Below the pieces are notes generated by a model that had not been told where the DNA came from, ran no database searches, and saw nothing but the letters and a program-made list of their open reading frames with translations. Positions 7,130 through 11,719 of a stretch of 11,719 bases of DNA are shown piece after piece. The DNA is taken from the NCBI GenBank assembly GCA_038259365.1, contig JBBSOW010000097.1, positions 1 to 11,719 of the forward strand, read 5' to 3'. Position 1 is the first letter of the stretch; every line of letters begins with the position of its first letter. This stretch comes from JBBSOW01 sp038259365. Its GTDB lineage: Bacteria; Actinomycetota; Actinomycetes; Propionibacteriales; Propionibacteriaceae. The position numbers and the translations under genes are program-made.

Positions 7130-7941
7130 CCTCGGCTCCGGGCACGGCTGACGACGAGGAGGGGCCGATCTACGAGCTGACGCGTCTCAGCCGCACGTTC
7201 GGGCGCGGACGGAACCGCGTGGACGCGGTCCGCGACGTCGATCTGAGCGTGCACCCGGGACAACGCCTGGGCATCGTGGGGGAGAGCGGTTCGGGCAAGA
7301 CCACGCTGATCAAGATGATGGCCGCGCTGGATCGGCCCACCGGCGGCCAGCTCAGCTTCCGGGGGCGCGCGCTGGGCGGGCTCGCCGAGCGGGAGCTGGG
7401 CTTCCTGCGCGCGCAGGTGGCGATGGTGTTCCAGGATCCCCGTTCCTCGCTCAACCCGCGGATGAAGGTGGGCCAGATCATCACCGAACCGCTGCGCTCT
7501 CGGCTTTTGAAGGGCCGCGCCGATGTGCCCGCGGATCATCGCGCCCGGCTCGCCGAGGTGATCGAGGCCGTCGACCTGCCCGGCGACGCCGCCAACCAGT
7601 ACCCGCACGAGTTTTCGGGCGGTCAGCGCCAACGCATCGGCATCGCGCGGGCGCTGGCGTCACGGCCCCGGGTGCTGATCGCCGACGAGCCCGTCTCGGC
7701 CCTGGACGTCTCGGTGCGGGCGCAGGTGCTCAACCTGCTGGCCGACCTCGTGGACCAGCACGCGCTCACGCTGATCTTTGTCTCCCACGATCTGGCCGTG
7801 GTGCGCCACGTCTGCGACACCGTCGCGGTCATGCGCCACGGCGAGATCGTCGAGGCCGGGCCGACGGCCCAGGTCTACGACGAACCGCGTCAGGCCTACA
7901 CCGCCGAACTGCTCGCCGCCGTGCCGCGGATCAAGTACTGA
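7126..7941 (+). CDS. ABC importer ATPase, DppF/OppF type
   Basis: A 271-residue nucleotide-binding subunit, partner of the preceding ATPase. Motifs: Walker A GESGSGKT (52-59), Q-loop Gln103 in VFQDPRSSLNPRM (typical of the DppF branch), signature FSGGQ (163-167), Walker B VLIADE (183-188), D-loop SALD, and switch His221 in VSHDLAVV. The C-terminus is short: the usual HPYT is replaced by QAYT (256-259), and the protein ends about 10 residues later at AAVPRIKY. Residues 1-15 (MTSAPGTADDEEGPI) are an acidic extension before the fold. The ATG overlaps the upstream stop by 4 nt. It is the last gene of the operon: the next gene runs the other way and its stop is only 9 bp downstream. Confidence 0.93.
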   Translation: MTSAPGTADDEEGPIYELTRLSRTFGRGRNRVDAVRDVDLSVHPGQRLGIVGESGSGKTTLIKMMAALDRPTGGQLSFRGRALGGLAERELGFLRAQVAMVFQDPRSSLNPRMKVGQIITEPLRSRLLKGRADVPADHRARLAEVIEAVDLPGDAANQYPHEFSGGQRQRIGIARALASRPRVLIADEPVSALDVSVRAQVLNLLADLVDQHALTLIFVSHDLAVVRHVCDTVAVMRHGEIVEAGPTAQVYDEPRQAYTAELLAAVPRIKY

Positions 7942-7950
7942 CGCGTCGCT

Positions 7951-9003
7951 TCAGGCGTCTGAGGACGGCTTCCACAGGTTGATGCCGGCGTCGCGCGCGT
8001 GGTTGTCGATCTCGTCCAGCTCGGACCGGGAGAACTCCAGGTTGTCCAGGGCCTTGAGCGATTCGCCCAGCTGCTCCGCGCTCGAGGCGCCCACGAGCAG
8101 CGAGGTGACGCGGGGATCGCGCAGCCCCCAGCTCAGGGCGAGCTGGGCGAGAGTTTGCCCGCGCCGCTCCGCGATCGAATTGAGGGCGCGCAGGTGGGTC
8201 AGCACCTCGTCGGTGAAGGCGTCGGGATCCAGCGACTTGCCCTGGGCCGCGCGGCTGCCTTCGGGGATGCCGTCGAGGTACTTGCCGGTGAGCATCCCCT
8301 GGGCGAGCGGGGAGAAGGCGATGCAGCCCAGCCCGGAATCGCCCAGCACGTCGAGCAGGTCGGGCTCGATCCAGCGGTTCAGCATCGAGTACGAGGGCTG
8401 GTGGATCAGCAGCGGGGTGCCCAGCTCCTGGCCGATGGCAACGGCCTCGGCCGTGCGCTCGGGGGAATAGGAGGAGATGCCGGCGTAGAGGGCCTTGCCC
8501 TGGCGCACGGCCGCATCGAGGGCGCCGATGGTCTCGGTGAGCGGGGTGTCGGGGTCGGCGCGGTGGCTGTAGAAGATGTCGACGTAGTCCACGCCCATCC
8601 GGGCCAGCGACGCGTCGAGGGAGGACAGCAGGTACTTGCGGCTGCCCCAGTTGCCGTAGGGGCCGGGATTCATATCGTAACCGGCCTTGGTGGAGAGGAT
8701 CAGCTCGTCGCGGTAGGGACGGAAGTCTGCCTTGAAGAGCTGGCCAAAGTTGGCCTCGGCCGAGCCCGCGGGCGGGCCGTAGTTGTTGGCGAGATCGAAG
8801 TGGGTGACCCCCGAGTCGAAGGCGAAGCGCAGCGTGCGGCGCATCGTGGCGAGCGGAAAGTCGTCGCCGAAGTTGTGCCACAGCCCCAGCGAGAGCGGCG
8901 GGAGCTTGAGCCCGCTCAAGCCCACGCGGCGGTAGTCGAACTGGTCGTAGCGGGTCGGTTCTGCTCGGTAGGGATCAACTTCTCGTCCGGTGCTGTCAGC
9001 CAT
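7951..9003 (-). CDS. gpr: Aldo/keto reductase, YghZ/Gpr type (L-glyceraldehyde 3-phosphate reductase-like)
   Basis: A 350-residue NADPH-dependent aldo/keto reductase. It follows the E. coli YghZ sequence closely as I recall it: SLGLWHNFGDDFPL, THFDLANNYGPPAGSAE, STKAGYDMNPGPYGNWGSRK, VDYVDIFYSHRADPDTPL, ALYAGISSYSPERT, LIHQPSYSMLNRW, CIAFSPLAQGMLTGKYL, and the C-terminal NLWKPSSD. The catalytic tetrad is in place: Asp70, Tyr75, Lys106 and His147. YghZ reduces L-glyceraldehyde 3-phosphate and also methylglyoxal, so a detoxification role is likely, though assignment to that exact substrate is by similarity only. The start ATG at 9001-9003 has GGGG close upstream. The gene is alone on the minus strand, convergent with the importer operon and divergent from serA across 75 bp containing an inverted repeat. 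Confidence 0.93.
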   Translation of the reverse strand: MADSTGREVDPYRAEPTRYDQFDYRRVGLSGLKLPPLSLGLWHNFGDDFPLATMRRTLRFAFDSGVTHFDLANNYGPPAGSAEANFGQLFKADFRPYRDELILSTKAGYDMNPGPYGNWGSRKYLLSSLDASLARMGVDYVDIFYSHRADPDTPLTETIGALDAAVRQGKALYAGISSYSPERTAEAVAIGQELGTPLLIHQPSYSMLNRWIEPDLLDVLGDSGLGCIAFSPLAQGMLTGKYLDGIPEGSRAAQGKSLDPDAFTDEVLTHLRALNSIAERRGQTLAQLALSWGLRDPRVTSLLVGASSAEQLGESLKALDNLEFSRSELDEIDNHARDAGINLWKPSSDA

Positions 9004-9016
9004 AGCCCCAGTCTGC

Positions 9017-9037
9017 CGTCTTAGCCTGGGTAAGACG
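9017..9037. promoter_or_regulatory. Perfect 7-bp inverted repeat between the reductase gene and serA
   Basis: CGTCTTA (9017-9023) and TAAGACG (9031-9037) are perfect inverted copies with a 7-nt spacer, GCCTGGG. The repeat lies in the 75-bp divergent intergenic region, 13 bp from the reductase start codon and 41 bp from the serA start. Arms of 7 bp with one helical turn and a half between arm centres suit a dimeric regulator. An operator acting on one or both genes is inferred; the regulator is unknown. Confidence 0.4.
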
Positions 9038-9064
9038 AGTTTTCGGCCGCGGCGGGTTGGCTTC

Positions 9065-9070
9065 TAGGAT
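9065..9070 (+). promoter_or_regulatory. -10-like element of serA, suggesting a leaderless mRNA
   Basis: TAGGAT matches the -10 pattern TA...T and ends 8 nt before the GTG start of serA, so transcription should begin at or within a few bases of the start codon. The -35 region is poor (TTCGGC at 9042-9047 with a 17-bp spacer). No good Shine-Dalgarno is present, only a GGG at 9071-9073, which is consistent with leaderless initiation. Confidence 0.4.
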
Positions 9071-9078
9071 GGGCTGTT

Positions 9079-10281
9079 GTGAAGGCACTGCTACTGGAGA
9101 ACATCCATCCCGAGGCCGTTCGGCTGCTCGGCGAGCACGACATCGAGGTGGACCGACGCAAGGGCGCCCTCGACGAGGACGAGCTGATCGAGGCCCTGGT
9201 CGGCGTGGACATCGTCGGCCTGCGCTCCAAGACCAACCTCACCCGCCGGGTGCTGGAGGACTCCAACCTGATGGCGGCCGGGGCGTTTTGCATCGGCACC
9301 AACCAGATCGATCTCGACGCCGCCGCCGAGCGCGGCACCGCGGTGTTCAACGCCCCTTTCTCCAACACCCGCTCGGTGGTGGAGCTGGCGATCGCCGAGA
9401 TCGTCTCGCTGGCGCGCCACCTCACGGACAAGAACGCCAAGATGCACGCCGGGGTCTGGGACAAGTCGGCCGCCGGCGCCCACGAGGTGCGCGGCCGCTC
9501 GCTGGGCATCGTGGGGTACGGCAACATCGGCGCGCAGCTGTCGATCATCGCCGAGGCCATGGGCCTGCAGGTCTACTTCTACGACGTGGTGGACAAGCTG
9601 GCGCTGGGCAACGCCCGGCGCTGCAACAGCCTCGAGGAGCTGCTGGACAAGGTGGAGACGGTCTCGCTGCACGTGGACGGCCGCCCCGGCAACAGCGGCT
9701 TCTTCGGCGCCGAGCAGTTCGCCCGCATGCGGCCTCGCTCGCTGTTTTTGAACCTGTGCCGCGGCGTCGTCGTCGATCACGACGCGCTCAAGGAGAACCT
9801 CCTCTCGGGCCACATCGCCGGCGCCGCCGTCGACGTCTTCCCCGAGGAGCCGAAGACCTCCGGCGAAGGCTTCTCCTCGTGCCTGCAGAACGTGCCGAAC
9901 GTGATCTTGACCCCGCACGTCGGCGGTTCCACCGAGGAGGCCCAGGTTGACATCGGCCGCTTCGTGGCCGGCAAGCTCACCGACTACGTCCGCTCCGGAG
10001 CCACGGTCATGTCGGTGAACCTGCCCTCGGTGCAGGTGGGCGATAGCGTGCCGGTGTCGCGGGTCTTGCACCTGCACCACAACGTGCCGGGGGTGTTGGC
10101 CACGCTGAACGCCGTGTTCGGCGACAACGAGGTCAACATCGAATCCCAGGTCCTCTCGACCCGCGGCCAGATGGGCTACGTGATCACCGATCTGGCCAGC
10201 CCGCTGCCGCAGCGGCTCATCGACGAGCTGTTGGCGCTGCCCGAGACCGTGCGGCTCGGCACGATCGGCGCGCGCGTCTAG
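9079..10281 (+). CDS. serA: D-3-phosphoglycerate dehydrogenase with ACT domain
   Basis: A 400-residue enzyme for the first committed step of serine synthesis: NAD-dependent oxidation of 3-phosphoglycerate to 3-phosphohydroxypyruvate. It is of the short E. coli type (substrate domain, NAD domain, ACT domain, no intervening domain). Key segments: GLRSKTNLT, FCIGTNQIDLDAAAERG, NAPFSNTRSV, the NAD fold GIVGYGNIG (143-151), and catalytic Arg228 (LCRG), Glu257 (FPEEP) and His280 (TPHVGGST). The C-terminal ACT domain (about 327-400) keeps the residues that bind serine in the E. coli enzyme: His333 and Asn335 in LHLHHNVPG, and Asn353 in VNIES. Feedback inhibition by serine is therefore expected. The GTG start at 9079 matches the family N-terminus and follows a -10-like TAGGAT. 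serC and serB are not in the window. The 3' end converges on hisN with a 13-bp gap. Confidence 0.96.
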   Translation: MKALLLENIHPEAVRLLGEHDIEVDRRKGALDEDELIEALVGVDIVGLRSKTNLTRRVLEDSNLMAAGAFCIGTNQIDLDAAAERGTAVFNAPFSNTRSVVELAIAEIVSLARHLTDKNAKMHAGVWDKSAAGAHEVRGRSLGIVGYGNIGAQLSIIAEAMGLQVYFYDVVDKLALGNARRCNSLEELLDKVETVSLHVDGRPGNSGFFGAEQFARMRPRSLFLNLCRGVVVDHDALKENLLSGHIAGAAVDVFPEEPKTSGEGFSSCLQNVPNVILTPHVGGSTEEAQVDIGRFVAGKLTDYVRSGATVMSVNLPSVQVGDSVPVSRVLHLHHNVPGVLATLNAVFGDNEVNIESQVLSTRGQMGYVITDLASPLPQRLIDELLALPETVRLGTIGARV

Positions 10282-10294
10282 GAGCCCGAAGGAA

Positions 10295-11104
10295 TCAGCC
10301 GTTTTCGGCGCTCGCGAGGCGGGAGATCACCTCGTCGTGCAGGAGGCCGTTCGTCGCGCAGGCGCCCGGCCCGGCGACGCCGGGATCGCCCTCGATGCTG
10401 GTGAACGCTCCGCCGGCCTCGGTGACGACGATGGAGCACGCGGCCATGTCGTGCAGGGAGAGCTCCGGCTCGGCGGCGACGTCGACCGCTCCCTCGGCCA
10501 CGAGCATGTAGGACCAGAAGTCGCCGTAGGCCCGGGTCCGCCAGCACGCGCGCAGGAGATCGACGAACTCCTGCCCGTGGCCCGAATCGACCCAGCCGTT
10601 GATGGAGGAGTAGGACAGCGACGCGTCGGCGATGTCGGTGACCTTGGAGACCTCGCTCGGGTGACCCTGCAGCAGCGATTTCCCGCTGTGCGAGCCCCCG
10701 CCGAGGCTGGCCCACCAGCGGCGATTCAGCGCCGGTGCGCTCACGACGCCGACCACCACCTCGTCGTCGACCATGAGGGCGATCAGCGTGGCCCAGACCG
10801 GCACCCCCCGGACGAAGTTCTTGGTTCCGTCGATGGGGTCGATGACCCAGCGGCGAGGGCCCCAGCCGGTGTCGGCCATCTCCTCGCCGTGGATCGCATC
10901 GCGCGGGCGGGCCTTGGCTAGCGTGCGGCGGATGGTCTCCTCGACGGCGGTGTCGGCGTCGGTGACGGGGGTGAGATCGGGCTTGGCGGACACGTGCAGA
11001 TCGCGCGCCTTGAAGCGATTCATGGTGATCGAGTCGGCGTTGTCGGCCAACATGTGGGCAAGCCGAAGATCGTCGGTGAGGTTTGCTTTAGCCGAATGCG
11101 CCAT
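10295..11104 (-). CDS. hisN: Histidinol-phosphatase, inositol-monophosphatase family
   Basis: A 269-residue Mg-dependent phosphatase (histidinol phosphate to histidinol, the penultimate stage of histidine synthesis). It carries the actinobacterial HisN signature: DLHVSAKPDLTPVTDADTAVE (35-55), IHGEE with metal ligand Glu74, WVIDPIDGTKNFVRGVPVWA (86-105) with Asp89 and Asp92, VVSAPALNRRWWAS (120-133), and LSLHDMAA with Asp219. The long KPDLTPVTDAD and VRGVPVWATLIAL motifs favour HisN over generic inositol monophosphatase or CysQ. The frame is open to an ATG at 11156-11158, but that would overlap the divergent start. ATG 11104 gives the standard N-terminus. No Shine-Dalgarno is seen; a -10-like sequence lies just upstream, so the mRNA may be leaderless. 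Other his genes are absent from the window, as is usual for actinobacterial hisN. Confidence 0.93.
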   Translation of the reverse strand: MAHSAKANLTDDLRLAHMLADNADSITMNRFKARDLHVSAKPDLTPVTDADTAVEETIRRTLAKARPRDAIHGEEMADTGWGPRRWVIDPIDGTKNFVRGVPVWATLIALMVDDEVVVGVVSAPALNRRWWASLGGGSHSGKSLLQGHPSEVSKVTDIADASLSYSSINGWVDSGHGQEFVDLLRACWRTRAYGDFWSYMLVAEGAVDVAAEPELSLHDMAACSIVVTEAGGAFTSIEGDPGVAGPGACATNGLLHDEVISRLASAENG

Positions 11105-11111
11105 GTCGCAC

Positions 11112-11119
11112 ACGCTATC
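11112..11119 (-). promoter_or_regulatory. -10-like element of hisN
   Basis: On the minus strand the bases read GATAGCGT. TAGCGT (11112-11117) fits TA...T and ends 7 nt before the ATG at 11104, and GATAGC (11114-11119) is an alternative 9 nt before it. No convincing -35 and no Shine-Dalgarno are present, which suggests a leaderless start. The evidence is weak on its own. Confidence 0.3.
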
Positions 11120-11144
11120 GGTCCCCGCTGGCTTGGGCGTGCAG

Positions 11145-11150
11145 GATAAT
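11145..11150 (+). promoter_or_regulatory. -10 element of the SRPBCC-like gene
   Basis: GATAAT matches TATAAT at five of six positions and ends 6 nt before the ATG at 11157, so transcription probably starts at the A of the start codon. No -35 match stands at the proper distance. AGGA (11143-11146) could alternatively act as a distant Shine-Dalgarno, but its 10-nt gap is long. It shares a 52-bp intergenic region with the hisN promoter. Confidence 0.5.
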
Positions 11151-11156
11151 CGAGCC

Positions 11157-11618
11157 ATGGCGCGATTCGTTCACCGACTTTCCTCCCCGCTCACCGCCGT
11201 CGAGGCCTTCTGGGCCGTCTTGGACCTGCAGGCCCAGACCGCGGTCATCCCGCTCACGACGACCAAGCCCCTCACCCCGCTCGCCGAGGACGGCCGCGTG
11301 CGGCAGGGTGGCGAGTTCGACGGGGTGACCACGATCGGCCCGTGGCGGCTGCACGACCCGATGACCGTCGAGGCGTTGAGCGCCCCCGAGGACGGTGAAC
11401 GCTGCTTCGCGCGAATCGCCAAGTCCGGCAAGGTGGTGCTCGGTTGGGTCCTCGTCGAGGCCGAGAACCTGCCCCAGGGCGGATCCCGGCTCACCTGGGA
11501 GCAGGACATCTCCATCGCCGGCGTCTCCCGTTTCGCCGACCCCCTCGTCGGGCTCGGCGGCAAGGCCGCCTACGGCGTGGCGCTGCGGCAACTCCTGCGT
11601 CGAGCCGCCCAGGCTTAG
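11157..11618 (+). CDS. Small SRPBCC-fold protein (polyketide cyclase/START-like)
   Basis: A 153-residue soluble protein. The order of elements fits the SRPBCC helix-grip fold: a first strand plus helix pair (RFVHRLSSPLTAVEAFWAVLDLQAQTAVIPLT), a charged strand with a G-x-F-D-G turn (RQGGEFDGVTTIGPWRLHDPMTVEAL), later strands (CFARIAKSGKVVLGWVLVEAE and SRLTWEQDISI), and a C-terminal helix (GKAAYGVALRQLLRRAA). There is no signal peptide or membrane span. Members bind hydrophobic ligands in a central cavity or act as cyclases, but neither ligand nor role can be named here. It is transcribed divergently from hisN, with a -10 element 6 nt before the ATG, and its stop overlaps the stop of the next minus-strand gene. 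Confidence 0.7.
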   Translation: MARFVHRLSSPLTAVEAFWAVLDLQAQTAVIPLTTTKPLTPLAEDGRVRQGGEFDGVTTIGPWRLHDPMTVEALSAPEDGERCFARIAKSGKVVLGWVLVEAENLPQGGSRLTWEQDISIAGVSRFADPLVGLGGKAAYGVALRQLLRRAAQA

Positions 11619-11719
11619 CCGCGCCTGTCGTCGACGCCGGCGAGGCGCAGGGGGCCGGCCGCCACGTTGAAGCTAGGCGACGCAGGCGCCAGCTCGCTCG
11701 ACTTCATGCTTCGCGCTCG
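11615..11719 (-). CDS. 3' end of an unidentified minus-strand gene (partial)
   Basis: On the minus strand a frame stays open from the window edge to a TAA at 11615-11617, giving a C-terminus that ends SFNVAAGPLRLAGVDDRRG. Thirty of its 34 codons end in G or C, as expected for real coding sequence in this genome. Its stop overlaps that of the SRPBCC-like gene by two bases, matching the tight convergent packing elsewhere in the window. The fragment is too short to recognise. An in-frame ATG within it (at 11707) is not necessarily the start. Confidence 0.4.
   Translation of the reverse strand, partial: RARSMKSSELAPASPSFNVAAGPLRLAGVDDRRG

Noticed and set aside
7940..7959. GACGC...GCGTC inverted repeat at the importer/reductase convergent junction as a bidirectional terminator
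   Set aside because: The arms are only 5 bp around a 10-nt loop with no T-tract; such dyads are expected by chance in GC-rich DNA.
7999..9024. 341-codon open frame on the plus strand opposite the aldo/keto reductase
   Set aside because: It is an antisense shadow; the minus strand encodes a full reductase with an intact catalytic tetrad.
10298..10309. GCCG-TTTT-CGGC hairpin near the serA/hisN convergent junction as a terminator
   Set aside because: The stem is only 4 bp, lies within the hisN coding end, and no T-run follows on either strand.
11105..11158. Longer HisN start at 11158 adding 18 residues
   Set aside because: It would overlap the divergent start codon at 11157, and the added residues are not part of the HisN family N-terminus.
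1..11719. Mobile element, CRISPR array, prophage, toxin-antitoxin or defence island
   Set aside because: No transposase, integrase, terminal inverted repeats, regularly spaced repeats or defence-type domains are visible; nearly all sequence is accounted for by housekeeping-type genes, and the tRNA shows no attachment-site duplication within the window.

Overview
The window looks like ordinary chromosome from a high-GC Gram-positive bacterium (Actinomycetota). The support is a very G/C-rich third codon position, an actinobacterial-type initiator tRNA with a C1:U72 mismatch, an actinobacterial-type HisN, an Ala-rich SpoIID/LytB secreted protein, and several start codons that sit directly after a -10-like hexamer with no clear Shine-Dalgarno sequence. 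A propionibacterial relative is possible, but the sequence alone does not settle the genus.

Layout from left to right: an initiator tRNA-fMet gene on the minus strand with its own promoter (4-121); a stretch of about 230 bp without a supported gene; a FUSC-family membrane protein on the minus strand (355-1518); and, divergently, a secreted SpoIID/LytB-domain cell-wall protein (1672-2910) whose Shine-Dalgarno lies inside a small hairpin. Next comes a compact five-gene plus-strand operon (3002-7941) for a peptide/nickel-type ABC importer, ordered lipoprotein - permease - permease - ATPase - ATPase, with every junction overlapping by 1-4 nt. An aldo/keto reductase of the YghZ/Gpr type follows on the minus strand (7951-9003), divergent from serA (9079-10281, ACT-domain 3-phosphoglycerate dehydrogenase). 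hisN (histidinol-phosphatase, minus, 10295-11104) converges on serA and is divergent from a small SRPBCC-like protein (11157-11618). The window ends in the 3' end of a further minus-strand gene (11615-11719).

The parts are mostly separate transcription units: translation initiation, cell envelope, solute uptake, and two amino-acid biosynthesis enzymes (serine step 1, histidine step 8) that look unlinked to their pathway neighbours. The five importer genes are the only clear multi-gene operon. Convergent neighbours are packed tightly (9 bp, 13 bp, and a 3-bp overlap), leaving little room for classical terminators.

I see no mobile element, CRISPR array, phage gene, toxin-antitoxin pair or defence island, and no clear new system. 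The observations most worth a second look are regulatory: the Shine-Dalgarno-masking leader of the SpoIID-like gene, whose elements partly resemble the c-di-AMP (ydaO-yuaA) riboswitch; a perfect 9-bp inverted repeat just ahead of the importer operon; a perfect 7-bp inverted repeat between the reductase gene and serA; and the cluster of apparently leaderless starts.
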